In this document: in pieces, positions 6,928-14,353 of the stretch
Numbering within the stretch: the stretch's first letter is position 1
Layout of the letters: each line of letters begins with the position of its first letter
Source of the DNA: Acidobacteriota bacterium
GTDB lineage: Bacteria > Acidobacteriota > Terriglobia > Terriglobales > Acidobacteriaceae
Assembly (NCBI GenBank): GCA_021793595.1
Contig: JAJYSL010000096.1
Coordinates: forward strand, 1 to 14,674
Direction: 5' to 3'
DNA length: 14,674 nucleotides
The notes under the pieces: generated by a model
Databases searched by the model: none
What the model saw: only the letters and a program-made list of their open reading frames with translations
Told to the model about the DNA's origin: nothing
Translations under genes and position numbers: made by a program

Positions 6928-6933
6928 CTCCTC
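6928..6933 (-). promoter_or_regulatory. Strong ribosome binding site of the secreted protein
   Basis: On the minus strand GAGGAG stands six bases before the ATG at 6921, confirming that start. Confidence 0.65.
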
Positions 6934-7037
6934 AAAAATTTGGGTGCGGTCTCATCCCCGCCCGACGATATCGGTGCGCTCTCATCTTCGACGCGCGATG
7001 GCTGCGGAAGTCATATTGGGAGCCTACACACTGGCCA

Positions 7038-7952
7038 TTAAGGCCAAATCATGGGTGCTTCCAGTCTACTCTCCAGCGTCCGCGCGACCGAGAAGTTCGT
7101 CGCCAGCTCCATCCATTCGCTGCCGAGTTCGACGGCCGCTTCGGGCACTAACCCGATCAGTTCTACCCGATCCGGCTGCGCGCCCAACTGAGCCGCGCCA
7201 TCTTTCACTGCCTGATACACCTTGCTCACCGGAGTGGCGCGAAAATCTGTGATGTTCATTGACACCTGGGCCTTGCCACCGACCAGCACGCCCATCGCCT
7301 TCAATCCAGCAAGTCCACCGCTGGCTGCGCGAATATCCCTTGCAATGGAACGCGCAATGCCAACATTTCCGGTGCTCAGGAAGACGTTGCAGGCAATCAG
7401 GAGTTGCCGTGCTCCTACCGCCACCGCGCCCGCCGTTGGATGCAGCGAAGGGCCGCCGACATCGGGCCGGCTGGCCGCATCCTGCTGCACTTTTTTCCGC
7501 AACCCCTCGAATTGACCGTTGCGAATGTTTTCCAGCAATCGGCGATCCGGACGCAGTGCCGCCGCTTCGTAGAAGTACACGGGAACATGATGGCGCTTCC
7601 AGATTTCCTGCCCTAGTTGACGGGCCAGCGCAGCGCATTCCGGCAAAGAAATGTTGCGAATCGGCACCAGGGGAACCACGTCGGCCGCTCCAATGCGGGG
7701 ATGGACACCGTGCTGCGCCGTCATATCAATTAGTTCAGTCGACTTGCCCACTCCTCGCAAAACAGATTCCATCACCGGTCCCGGAGCCCCCGCAAGAGTG
7801 ACGACCGACCGATTGTGATCTGGGTCGAGCGAGTAGTCCAGCAAGGAAACGCCATCCACCTGCATGGCATGCACAATCTCGCGCACAGCGGCGACATTGG
7901 TTCCTTCTGAGAAATTCGGAACACACTCGATTATGGATTCTCTGGTATTCAT
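7038..7952 (-). CDS. ftcD: Glutamate formiminotransferase (monofunctional)
   Basis: This enzyme transfers the formimino group of N-formimino-L-glutamate to tetrahydrofolate, the last step of one histidine-degradation route, in the cytoplasm. At 304 residues it covers the two transferase subdomains only and lacks a cyclodeaminase domain. Motifs: IIECVPNFSEG at 7-17, DHNRSVVT at 45-52, and HGVHPRIGAADVVP at 81-94 with the proposed catalytic His81. The segments VQQDAASRPDVGGPSLHPTAG and VSMNITDF follow in family order. ATG 7952 is chosen because it starts just before the conserved motif and leaves 13 bp to the upstream stop. A longer form to 8069 would overlap the PagL-like gene. It has only a weak ribosome binding site, so translation may be coupled to that gene. 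No hutH, hutU or hutI is in the window. Confidence 0.9.
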   Translation of the reverse strand: MNTRESIIECVPNFSEGTNVAAVREIVHAMQVDGVSLLDYSLDPDHNRSVVTLAGAPGPVMESVLRGVGKSTELIDMTAQHGVHPRIGAADVVPLVPIRNISLPECAALARQLGQEIWKRHHVPVYFYEAAALRPDRRLLENIRNGQFEGLRKKVQQDAASRPDVGGPSLHPTAGAVAVGARQLLIACNVFLSTGNVGIARSIARDIRAASGGLAGLKAMGVLVGGKAQVSMNITDFRATPVSKVYQAVKDGAAQLGAQPDRVELIGLVPEAAVELGSEWMELATNFSVARTLESRLEAPMIWP

Positions 7953-7965
7953 CGAGACGCGTTTC

Positions 7966-8679
7966 TCACTTCCACCACGTGTAGCCAATTTGGAATTGGA
8001 CAGTTGCATTGACGCCCGGGTTCGCATCGCCGAGGCTGGCATTCGAAATGTGAACGGCATTCGCCGCAAAGGTGATCGCCCGGTCTGGCTTTACAAAATA
8101 ATGCATGCCCACACCAATCTGCGGCTCAAAGTTCCACACGCTGGTGCCTCGCGAACCATTCGGCGGGAACTTATGATTGGTCCAGATCAGGCCGCCGCCG
8201 CCTTGCAGCCACGGCATCATGCGCTTCCAGCGAACCAGATTCCAGCGAAAGATGACCGGCGTCATGCTGAGCCCGGTGTAAGTGCCCCCGGTGGTGACCG
8301 AGGGCAATTGCGGTCCAAGCGTGTAAGTCTCTTTCGGCGTAAATGCCTGCCAGTATGGAATCAGCTCGATCGCGTATTCGAACTGCCCACGGAGAATTCC
8401 CGGGCCGGCTGCGTCCGTCAACACTTTTCCGATGCGCACGCCTGCGTTCAGAAAATGATCGCTGGTTTCTCCCGACGTACCAAATCCGCCGTCGATGAAA
8501 ACTCCGCGGTCCCACGGGTCACGCTTCATCACGCGCGAAACATAATCATCGCTGGAAACTGTCTGGATTGACGCAGTGTGACCAGCATCCGAACTTACAG
8601 ACGAGGAACTTGTCTGGGAACGAGAAACCGGCGCCAAGCCAAGCAGAAACACAACAAGCACAACCATCTGCTTCTTCAA
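7966..8679 (-). CDS. PagL-like acyloxyacyl hydrolase (lipid A 3-O-deacylase family)
   Basis: This 237-residue protein has a Sec signal peptide (KKQMVVLVVFLLGLAPVSRSQ) and glycine- and aromatic-rich alternating strands. It ends in an aromatic residue region (QIGYTWWK), as expected of a small outer-membrane beta-barrel. Near the C-terminus is the PagL signature VHISNASLGDANPG, giving the catalytic pair His210 and Ser212. PagL removes the 3-O acyl chain of lipid A. The third catalytic residue, a Glu 14 positions after the His in Pseudomonas PagL, is Asn224 here (PGVNATVQ). TTG at 8679 is preferred because GGAG lies five bases upstream; an upstream GTG (8685) overlaps that site, and an ATG lies at 8667. 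ftcD follows 13 bp downstream. yebC ends about 90 bp upstream on the same strand. Confidence 0.78.
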   Translation of the reverse strand: MKKQMVVLVVFLLGLAPVSRSQTSSSSVSSDAGHTASIQTVSSDDYVSRVMKRDPWDRGVFIDGGFGTSGETSDHFLNAGVRIGKVLTDAAGPGILRGQFEYAIELIPYWQAFTPKETYTLGPQLPSVTTGGTYTGLSMTPVIFRWNLVRWKRMMPWLQGGGGLIWTNHKFPPNGSRGTSVWNFEPQIGVGMHYFVKPDRAITFAANAVHISNASLGDANPGVNATVQFQIGYTWWK

Positions 8680-8768
8680 GAGCACTCCAACATACCGCAG
8701 CCATCGCCCAAGTTGAGCGCCTGGGCATCGACCGTATTTGCTTTGACGTGTGTCAGGACAGGTCTACC

Positions 8769-9518
8769 TCAGCCCGCGACTTCTTCCATTTGCTTGGCGT
8801 CGATGTCGAAGTTGGAATACACATTCTGCACATCATCCTGATCTTCCAACGCCTCCAACAGGCGAATCATCTGCGCTGCCGCCGATCCTTCCAGCTTGGT
8901 GTAGGTGGAGGCCAGCATCGTCACTTCTGCCATCTGCGTTTCTATGCCCGCGCCCTTGATGGCTGCCAGAACGGCCTCAAAAGCGGCCGGCTCGGTAATG
9001 ATTTCCCACGAATCGCCTTCGTCGCGAATATCGTCGCCGCCGGCCTCCAGCACCAGGTCCATCAGTTTGTCTTCATCCGCAGCCGACTTGGCAATCGCGA
9101 TGAGGCCCTTCTTCGAAAACATCCATGACACAGAATTCGATTCGCCAAGGTTGCCACCGTTCTTTGAAAATCCATGGCGGATTTCGCTGACGGTGCGGTT
9201 GCGATTATCCGTCGTCGCTTCCACGATGACGGCAACGCCACCGGGACCGTAACCCTCAAACGTGATTTCTTCGTAGTTAGCACCTTCTAACTCACCCGTA
9301 CCACGCTGAATCGCGCGCTTGATGTTGTCCTGCGGCATGTTTTCCGCTTTGGCAGCGGCAATGGCGCCACGCAGCCGCGGATTGCCATCTGGATCCCCGC
9401 CGCCGGCCCTGGCAGCCATGGCAATTTCCTTGATCAGGCGCGTAAAAATCTTGCCGCGCTTGGCGTCGGTCGCGCCCTTCTTATGCTTGATAGTGGCCCA
9501 TTTTGAATGGCCGGACAT
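8769..9518 (-). CDS. yebC: YebC/PmpR family regulator (TACO1-like)
   Basis: This 249-residue cytoplasmic protein begins [25 protein letters not shown], the hallmark N-terminus of YebC proteins. It continues with [18 protein letters not shown], the segment [20 protein letters not shown] and [13 protein letters not shown], with family-typical length. Members were first described as transcriptional regulators (PmpR) and some act on translation, helping ribosomes through proline stretches; which applies here is unknown. GAGGG stands six bases before the ATG, fixing the start. In many bacteria yebC is next to ruvC, but no ruv gene is present here. It heads a co-directional run with the PagL-like protein, ftcD and the secreted protein. 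Confidence 0.95.
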   Translation of the reverse strand: MSGHSKWATIKHKKGATDAKRGKIFTRLIKEIAMAARAGGGDPDGNPRLRGAIAAAKAENMPQDNIKRAIQRGTGELEGANYEEITFEGYGPGGVAVIVEATTDNRNRTVSEIRHGFSKNGGNLGESNSVSWMFSKKGLIAIAKSAADEDKLMDLVLEAGGDDIRDEGDSWEIITEPAAFEAVLAAIKGAGIETQMAEVTMLASTYTKLEGSAAAQMIRLLEALEDQDDVQNVYSNFDIDAKQMEEVAG

Positions 9519-9611
9519 GGAAGACCCTCGTGAACTGCTTTCGATGAAGATTTAGACGCTGGCGCGGTCGCAAGTCTCCGCGCAAACCCTAATTTTATCA
9601 CGCTGAAGATA

Positions 9612-9624
9612 CCCGTCTGACGGG
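9612..9624. repeat. Palindrome between yebC and the AI-2E gene
   Basis: CCCGTCTGACGGG is a perfect 13-base dyad, extendable by two pairs on the minus strand. It sits 27 bases after the AI-2E stop and about 95 before the yebC start. It could be an operator for yebC or a weak terminator of the AI-2E gene; no T-tract follows. Confidence 0.35.
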
Positions 9625-9650
9625 CAGGATCGTCAATCCGCGTGGCTAGT

Positions 9651-10154
9651 CTACGCCTTCTGTGACCGTGGCTTACGAAATGCGAAGACTATTGCCAACA
9701 AGGGTGGCGCCAGCAACACTCCCCAGAACGGAATGACGATTCCCAGCAGTATGGGCCCGAAGATCGAAGCCCAGATCGGCACCCTGGTGTTTTGCTTCAT
9801 CAGCCATGGCTGCAGGCCCAGCTGGTCAATAACGACGATAACCGCGTACAGACCCAGCAACAGCCCAAAATTCACCCAGCCTTCATCTGTAAAGAGCAGT
9901 GTCAAGCTCGGGCCAATCAAAGCCAGCATGCCCCCGAACTGGGGAATGAATTGCACCAGTGCGGCGATCAAAGCCCACAACGGTGCCAGCGGAATATGCA
10001 GCAACCATAAGCCGATCAGCCACAGGATTCCAACCAGGACGCCGTCGATGAACATCGCTCGCAACCAATGCAGCAGCGCACGCCCAGCTTTTCCGGCGGG
10101 AGGACCCAACCTCGCCGGATGAAGATTGGATCGCTGGATCTGTGGCTCATTCAT
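9651..10154 (-). CDS. Half-length AI-2E family permease
   Basis: This 167-residue membrane protein corresponds to the C-terminal half of AI-2E/PerM transporters, which normally have about 340 residues and eight membrane spans. Recognisable are the loop-helix LVQFIPQFGGMLALIGP and QLGLQPWLM followed by VPIWASIFGPILLGIVIPFWGVLLAPPLLA, the typical family ending. Four or five hydrophobic segments are present. GGGGAAG lies about six bases before ATG 10154, supporting a genuine short gene; an in-frame GTG at 10169 is less likely. No missing N-terminal half lies upstream, because the next gene is divergent purQ. It may work as an oligomer or be a degenerate copy. The substrate (autoinducer, sodium/proton or other) is unknown. 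Confidence 0.75.
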   Translation of the reverse strand: MNEPQIQRSNLHPARLGPPAGKAGRALLHWLRAMFIDGVLVGILWLIGLWLLHIPLAPLWALIAALVQFIPQFGGMLALIGPSLTLLFTDEGWVNFGLLLGLYAVIVVIDQLGLQPWLMKQNTRVPIWASIFGPILLGIVIPFWGVLLAPPLLAIVFAFRKPRSQKA

Positions 10155-10248
10155 CGAATGCTTCCCCACGCATTACCCCGAAAAAATCCGCGCCGCATGG
10201 AATTCTGTGATGATAGCAACTCAAAATCCGCTGATAAACTACCAGTAA

Positions 10249-10947
10249 ATGAAATTTGGCGTGCTTGTTTTTCCCGGATCCAACTGCGATCACGACACCT
10301 ATCACGTCATCTCTGAAGTGGTGGGCGAGCCGGTCGTCTTTCTGTGGCACGAAAGCGAGCAGCTTGAAAACTGCGATGCAATTCTTGTGCCCGGCGGCTT
10401 CGCCTACGGCGATTATCTTCGCACCGGCGCCATCGCTCACTTCGCGCCCATCATGCAGTCGGTCAAGAAGTTTGCTGCGTCCGGCGGCCTGGTGCTGGGC
10501 ATCTGCAATGGATTTCAGATTCTTACGGAGAGCGGTTTGCTGCCCGGCGCACTCATGCGCAATTCCGGATTGAAATACATTTGCAAACAGATTTATCTGC
10601 GCACAGAAACCAGCGATTCTCCCTTCACCAACCTGTTGCAGGAAGGCCAGGTCTTGAAGATTCCCATTGGCCACATGGAAGGTAACTATTTCTGCGACGC
10701 AGCCACGCTCAAGCAACTGCAAGAGCAGCGTCGCATTGCCTTTCGCTACTCGACAGCCGCAGGCGAGATTACGGCGGAAGCCAACCCGAACGGATCGCTG
10801 CAGAACATTGCCGGCATCTTACGTGAAGGACGCAATGTGCTGCGAATGATGCCGCACCCCGACCGGTCGAGCGAAGCATTGCTGGGATCGGCAGACGGAC
10901 TGCGCATATTCCAATCGATGGTCGCTGCATTGGCGGGACAGGATTGA
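10249..10947 (+). CDS. purQ: Phosphoribosylformylglycinamidine synthase glutaminase subunit
   Basis: PurQ is the class I glutamine amidotransferase that supplies ammonia to PurL, with PurS, in the fourth step of purine synthesis. The 232-residue length is typical. Motifs: [13 protein letters not shown] at 4-16, [14 protein letters not shown] at 48-61, the nucleophile elbow GICNGFQ with Cys86, and the His of MPHPDR (His203). The usual PHPER acid is Asp205 here, a conservative change. IGHMEGNY (substrate loop) is present. ATG 10249 is the natural family start, but no clear ribosome binding site precedes it. It is divergent from the AI-2E gene with a 94-bp gap. A phosphatase gene follows 25 bp downstream and may be co-transcribed. 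purS and purL are not in the window. Confidence 0.95.
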   Translation: MKFGVLVFPGSNCDHDTYHVISEVVGEPVVFLWHESEQLENCDAILVPGGFAYGDYLRTGAIAHFAPIMQSVKKFAASGGLVLGICNGFQILTESGLLPGALMRNSGLKYICKQIYLRTETSDSPFTNLLQEGQVLKIPIGHMEGNYFCDAATLKQLQEQRRIAFRYSTAAGEITAEANPNGSLQNIAGILREGRNVLRMMPHPDRSSEALLGSADGLRIFQSMVAALAGQD

Positions 10948-10952
10948 AACAG

Positions 10953-10964
10953 GAACGGCCGTTC
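10953..10964. repeat. Perfect 12-base palindrome before the phosphatase gene
   Basis: GAACGGCCGTTC lies in the 25-bp gap between purQ and the next gene and ends eight bases before its ATG. It covers the place where a ribosome binding site should be, so it may limit translation or bind a regulator. As an RNA hairpin the loop would be minimal. Confidence 0.3.
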
Positions 10965-10972
10965 GGCACACT

Positions 10973-11773
10973 ATGATCGACATTCATCACCACCTGTTGC
11001 CCGGACTCGACGATGGCGCCAGAGATATGGAGACCTCGCTCGAGATGGCGAAGATTGCCATCAATGACGGCATCACTCATATCGCCTGCACGCCTCACGC
11101 CAACAGTGACTACATGTTTCGCCCGGAAGAAAACGCAGCGCTGCTGGCGGAATTGCAACGGACACTTGGCGACCGTCTGACCCTCGGTCTGGGCTGCGAC
11201 TTCCACCTGAGCTTCGACAACATTGAAGACGCGCTGACCCATCCGACCAAATACACGGTGAACGGCAAACGATATCTATTAGTGGAGTTCCCGGATTTCG
11301 GTATTCCGCAAAATATATCGTCCAGCTTTTACGAGATGGCCGTCGCCGGCATGGTGCCCATCCTGACCCATCCGGAACGCAACCTGACCCTGATGCAGAG
11401 GCCGGAGAAGCTTGCGCAATGGCTGCGCATGGGCTGCCTGGTGCAGGTGACTGCGGGTTCCTTGGTCGGCGGTTTCGGGCGAGGACCGCAGCGCATTGCC
11501 CGCGAGCTTCTCGACTGGGGATGGGTACACATCATCGCCACTGACGCCCACAATACAACCTCGCGGCCCCCAGTGATGAGCACGGCCTTCGAGTTCCTCT
11601 CCCAGCACTACGGACAGGAAACTGCGGAACGATTGTGTGTGCAAAATCCCGAGGCGGTGTTTGAAGGTAAAGGACTGCCGGAGCAACCCGAGCCTACGCG
11701 CGCCTTTGAAGGAGACGAAGAATTTACCGAGCACAAAAAACGTGGGCTATTTTCCATGTTTCGGCGCGGATAA
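10973..11773 (+). CDS. CpsB/YwqE-type PHP-fold protein tyrosine phosphatase
   Basis: This 266-residue metal-dependent phosphatase is of the CpsB/YwqE (PHP) family, which dephosphorylates tyrosine kinases controlling polysaccharide export. Metal-ligand motifs are in order: MIDIHHHLLPGLDDG (His5, His7), CTPHA (His42), GCDFH (Asp76, His78; an E is more usual), LTHPERN (His133, Glu135) and ATDAHN (Asp191, His193). A C-terminal extension of about 30 residues, acidic then basic (EGDEEF then HKKRGLFSMFRRG), could be an amphipathic membrane tether; that is inference. No cognate kinase or capsule gene is adjacent. The start is directly before the first motif, but no clear ribosome binding site is seen. 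It follows purQ by 25 bp and converges on the quinone oxidoreductase gene. Confidence 0.87.
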   Translation: MIDIHHHLLPGLDDGARDMETSLEMAKIAINDGITHIACTPHANSDYMFRPEENAALLAELQRTLGDRLTLGLGCDFHLSFDNIEDALTHPTKYTVNGKRYLLVEFPDFGIPQNISSSFYEMAVAGMVPILTHPERNLTLMQRPEKLAQWLRMGCLVQVTAGSLVGGFGRGPQRIARELLDWGWVHIIATDAHNTTSRPPVMSTAFEFLSQHYGQETAERLCVQNPEAVFEGKGLPEQPEPTRAFEGDEEFTEHKKRGLFSMFRRG

Positions 11774-11784
11774 CGTGCCGGAAA

Positions 11785-11800
11785 GTCGAAGCTCCTCGAC
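11785..11800. terminator. Weak stem-loop between convergent genes
   Basis: GTCGA (11785-11789) and TCGAC (11796-11800) flank a six-base loop in the 31-bp gap between the convergent phosphatase and oxidoreductase genes. CCGG copies outside may extend the pairing. There is no T-tract; a terminator role is tentative. Confidence 0.3.
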
Positions 11801-11804
11801 CGGG

Positions 11805-12773
11805 CTACGGAACCAGAAGCAGTTTCCCTGTCGTGGCGCGGGACTTCAAAGCTTCTTGCGCTCTTGCCGCCTCCGCGAGCGGAAAGGTTTGATGGATGCG
11901 CAACTTGAGCGTGCCGCGCTCGATACGACCAAACACATCCGCTGAACGCGCCTCCAGTTCTTCTCTGCTTTCCACGTAGTGCACCAGACCGGGACGCGTG
12001 AGGAAAAGCGATCCCCGGATCGAGATCTGGATCAGATCAAACGGCGGTACTGAGCCGCTGGAGGCGCCAAACAATACCATCATCCCGCGATGTCGTAAAC
12101 ACTTCAAGGATCGCTCGAAGGTTTCCCTGCCAACTGAATCATAAACAACGTCCACGCCGCGGCCAGCAGTGATCTTTTTCACCGCAGGCTCAAAATCTTC
12201 CTGCGAATACAAGATCACGTCATGCGCGCCTGCCTCGCGGGCCAACTTCGCCTTGTCCGGCGTCGACACGGTGGAGATGACATGCGCCCCCGCCTCGACC
12301 GCCATCTGCGTCAGCAGCAATCCCACGCCACCGGCACCGGCCTGTACCAGCGCTATGTCACCGGATTTCAGCGGAAACGTAGCGGTGGTCAGGTATTGCG
12401 CAGTCATGCCCTGCAAAAGGCTGGCGGCGGCCTGCTCGTATGTGACGTTGGTGGGAACAGCGACCAGCGCCGCCTCTGGGACGACGGCAAACTCCGCATA
12501 CGCACCCAGGGAGGTACACCAGGCAACTCGATCGCCCACGCGAAAATGTTCCACGTTGGCGCCGACTGCGACCACAACCCCCGCGGCCTCCTGACCCAGC
12601 GTCAGGGGCAATGGCGCAGGATAGACGCCTTCGCGATAGTAGATGTCAATGAAGTTCACACCGATGGCTTTTACTTCCACCAGCACCTGTCCAGCGGCGG
12701 GCGCAGGACGATCCAATTCGACCGCATGGATCACGTCCGGTCCACCGGTCTTGGCAATTTGAATGGCTTTCAT
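11805..12773 (-). CDS. NADPH:quinone oxidoreductase (QorA-like, zinc-free MDR)
   Basis: This 322-residue medium-chain dehydrogenase/reductase starts MKAIQIAKTGGPDV, a QOR-type N-terminus. It has GVNFIDIYYREGVYP at 38-52, LGQEAAGVV at 59-67 and the nucleotide-binding AGAGGVG at 145-151. VVYDSVGRETFERSL and the C-terminal RATTGKLLLVP follow. It lacks the structural zinc cysteine cluster, consistent with quinone or enal reduction using NADPH in the cytosol. ATG 12773 is supported by GAGG six bases upstream; an in-frame TTG at 12785 overlaps that site. The stop of a glycosyltransferase gene lies 45 bp upstream on the same strand, so the two may be co-transcribed. The physiological substrate cannot be told. 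Confidence 0.92.
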   Translation of the reverse strand: MKAIQIAKTGGPDVIHAVELDRPAPAAGQVLVEVKAIGVNFIDIYYREGVYPAPLPLTLGQEAAGVVVAVGANVEHFRVGDRVAWCTSLGAYAEFAVVPEAALVAVPTNVTYEQAAASLLQGMTAQYLTTATFPLKSGDIALVQAGAGGVGLLLTQMAVEAGAHVISTVSTPDKAKLAREAGAHDVILYSQEDFEPAVKKITAGRGVDVVYDSVGRETFERSLKCLRHRGMMVLFGASSGSVPPFDLIQISIRGSLFLTRPGLVHYVESREELEARSADVFGRIERGTLKLRIHQTFPLAEAARAQEALKSRATTGKLLLVP

Positions 12774-12818
12774 GCGCTGCCTCAACTGGGTGTGACGGGA
12801 GATGCAGCGGACGGAGAG

Positions 12819-13805
12819 TTACTCTCCGCGCAAGATGCTCGCTTCTCCCGATGCATTCAAGCGAATGACTCGGTCAATGGTGTATGGAGTACGCCCTTGA
12901 CCCTGATAGAAATGCCGCACCAGAAGTTCGCCAATCAGACCGATGGCCAGCAACTGGATGCCTGCCAGAATCAGAACTCCCGCAACGACGAATAGTGGAC
13001 CGTGCTGATCCATGATGGGCTGATGCGTCAGCACCTTCAATACCAGCAACCACATGGAGAGCGCCAGACCGCCCAGCATGCTGGTCGCGCCCAGCGAGCC
13101 GAAAAAGTGCATGGGCCGCGACATATATTTCAGCAGGAAACGAATCGTCATCAGGTCAAAAAATACCCTGAACGTGCGCGAAATGCCGTAGTGCGATTTC
13201 CCCTGCTCGCGATTGATATTCCTGATGGGAATCTCGCAAATCGAAGCGCCGTACCAGGAAGCCAGCGCGGGAATAAAGCGGTGCATCTCCCCATACAACG
13301 GAATATTCTGGATCACTTCCCTGCGATACGCTTTGTAGGTCGTGCCAAAGTCGTGGATGTCAACGCCGGACAGCTTGGCCATCAACCAATTGGCGCAACG
13401 GGAAGGAATGCGGCGCATGAGGAAGTTGTCGATGCGTTCCTTCCGCCATCCGCTGACGACGTCGTAGCCCTCTTCCAGCTTGGCAAGAAAATTCGGGATC
13501 TCTGCCGGGTCGTGCTGCAGATCGCCGTCCATCGCCAGGATGAAATCTCCCTGGGCGTGATCGAAGCCCGCGGCCAATGCGCAGGTCTGGCCGAAGTTGC
13601 GGCGCAGCTTCACCACCATCACGCGGCTATCGACGGCTGTGATTTCTTCCAGCAGGCGATAGGTGCGATCCGTCGAACCATCGTCGACGAAGATCAGCTC
13701 AAATGTATCCCCCACCTGTTCCATAACGGCTTTCAAAGTGTCGTAGAGGGCGGTGACACTTTCTTCTTCGTTATGGAATGGAACCACGACAGAGTATTTT
13801 GGCAT
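12819..13805 (-). CDS. GtrB/DPM1-like polyprenyl-phosphate glycosyltransferase
   Basis: This 328-residue inner-membrane enzyme transfers a sugar from a nucleotide donor to polyprenyl phosphate, as in GtrB, ArnC and dolichol-phosphate mannose synthase. Motifs: YSVVVPFHNEEES at 4-16, FVDDGSTD at 39-46, MDGDLQHDP with DxD at Asp93-Gly-Asp95, and REQGKSHYG in the acceptor region. Two C-terminal membrane spans are clear (LGGLALSMWLLVLKVL and LFVVAGVLILAGIQLLAIGLIGEL). RHFYQGQGRTPYTI closes the family core. The start at 13805 matches the family N-terminus. There is no ribosome binding site, and a -10-like TATACT lies just upstream, which suggests a leaderless transcript. The flippase and final transferase that would use the lipid-linked sugar are not in the window. 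Confidence 0.93.
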   Translation of the reverse strand: MPKYSVVVPFHNEEESVTALYDTLKAVMEQVGDTFELIFVDDGSTDRTYRLLEEITAVDSRVMVVKLRRNFGQTCALAAGFDHAQGDFILAMDGDLQHDPAEIPNFLAKLEEGYDVVSGWRKERIDNFLMRRIPSRCANWLMAKLSGVDIHDFGTTYKAYRREVIQNIPLYGEMHRFIPALASWYGASICEIPIRNINREQGKSHYGISRTFRVFFDLMTIRFLLKYMSRPMHFFGSLGATSMLGGLALSMWLLVLKVLTHQPIMDQHGPLFVVAGVLILAGIQLLAIGLIGELLVRHFYQGQGRTPYTIDRVIRLNASGEASILRGE

Positions 13806-13813
13806 ACAACGTA

Positions 13814-13819
13814 AGTATA
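13814..13819 (-). promoter_or_regulatory. Candidate -10 box of the GtrB-like gene
   Basis: TATACT on the minus strand ends eight bases before the ATG, which would place initiation within one or two bases of the start codon. No good -35 hexamer is seen. Confidence 0.4.
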
Positions 13820-13834
13820 CCGCTGCTACAACAT

Positions 13835-13852
13835 AGATTTCTCTCTAAATCT
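13835..13852. repeat. AT-rich dyad upstream of the GtrB-like gene
   Basis: AGATTT and AAATCT flank CTCTCT in an 18-base inverted repeat that lies where the -35 region would be. It may be an operator; no regulator gene is adjacent. Confidence 0.3.
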
Positions 13853-14047
13853 TAACCTTTTTGCCCCTGAAACATTGCATTGGGGAACACGCGGTTTACC
13901 GCCTGCATTGGCCTCTCTTGCGTCACACATTGCCTTTAGTTCCGAAAGGAGGATCGAAGCAGGCTTCAACCCTCGAAATTCGACACATCAGTTCGGTCGC
14001 ATCGCACACGTGCAGCCTCGCGCGCTCTGCACGCACTCCCGCCCTTG

Positions 14048-14056
14048 TGGTAGATT
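14048..14056 (+). promoter_or_regulatory. Candidate extended -10 of tRNA-Ser
   Basis: TGGTAGATT is an extended -10-like element 21 bases before the tRNA. Initiation near 14063 would give a short leader. No -35 match was found. Confidence 0.35.
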
Positions 14057-14077
14057 CAAGTGTCAACGCCCTTGTCT

Positions 14078-14165
14078 GGAGAGGTGGCCGAGTGGCTGAA
14101 GGCGCACGCTTGGAAAGCGTGTTTACCGCAAGGTAACGTGGGTTCGAATCCCACCCTCTCCGCCA
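14078..14165 (+). tRNA. tRNA-Ser (GGA)
   Basis: This 88-base class II tRNA folds by eye. The acceptor is GGAGAGG/CCTCTCC, the D arm begins GCCG, and the anticodon stem CACGC/GCGTG encloses TTGGAAA, giving anticodon GGA. A long variable arm (TTTACCGCAAGGTAAC) forms its own hairpin. The T arm is GTGGG-TTCGAAT-CCCAC, with discriminator G and encoded CCA. It is intact although an integrase gene follows immediately, as expected when an element restores the tRNA 3' end on insertion. Confidence 0.97.
14143..14165 (+). other. Putative attachment site in the tRNA-Ser 3' end
   Basis: The T-loop to CCA end is the usual crossover region for P4-type integrases, and the integrase gene lies 188 bp downstream. 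The matching direct repeat at the far end of the element is outside the window, so the exact core cannot be set. Confidence 0.4.
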
Positions 14166-14280
14166 TAAGCCTATCCAGCCACGTCCCAGCAAGTCCAATC
14201 TCCTACATAAAATCAGCAACTTACACGGAAATAGCATCCAAAGCGGTGCAATTATGTCTTGCTGCATCCGGCTCTAAGTT

Positions 14281-14349
14281 GTGGTAAGGTTCTGTGGTAG
14301 AGCAGCCCTACCACAACCGGCGACTCCAAACCCTACCACGGTCTACCAC
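14281..14349. repeat. Cluster of five TACCAC hexamers in both orientations
   Basis: GTGGTA occurs at 14281-14286 and 14294-14299. Its complement TACCAC occurs at 14309-14314, 14334-14339 and 14344-14349. Several copies extend to CTACCACAAC. All lie between the tRNA-Ser 3' end and the integrase, and the last ends four bases before the integrase ATG. The position suits arm-type integrase sites or operators of the integrase gene. Confidence 0.55.
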
Positions 14350-14353
14350 AACT

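Noticed and set aside
7953..8069. Longer N-terminus for ftcD
   Set aside because: It would overlap the PagL-like gene by over 100 bases, and the conserved ECVPNFSEG motif lies near residue 10 when starting at 7952.
8568..9128. Plus-strand open frame across the yebC region
   Set aside because: It is antisense to yebC and the PagL-like gene, with histidine- and arginine-rich low-quality translation and no domain.
10147..10722. Minus-strand open frame across purQ
   Set aside because: It is antisense to purQ, whose catalytic motifs are intact.
13002..13814. Long plus-strand open frame opposite the GtrB-like gene
   Set aside because: The minus strand encodes a complete glycosyltransferase with DxD and membrane spans; the plus frame is its mirror.
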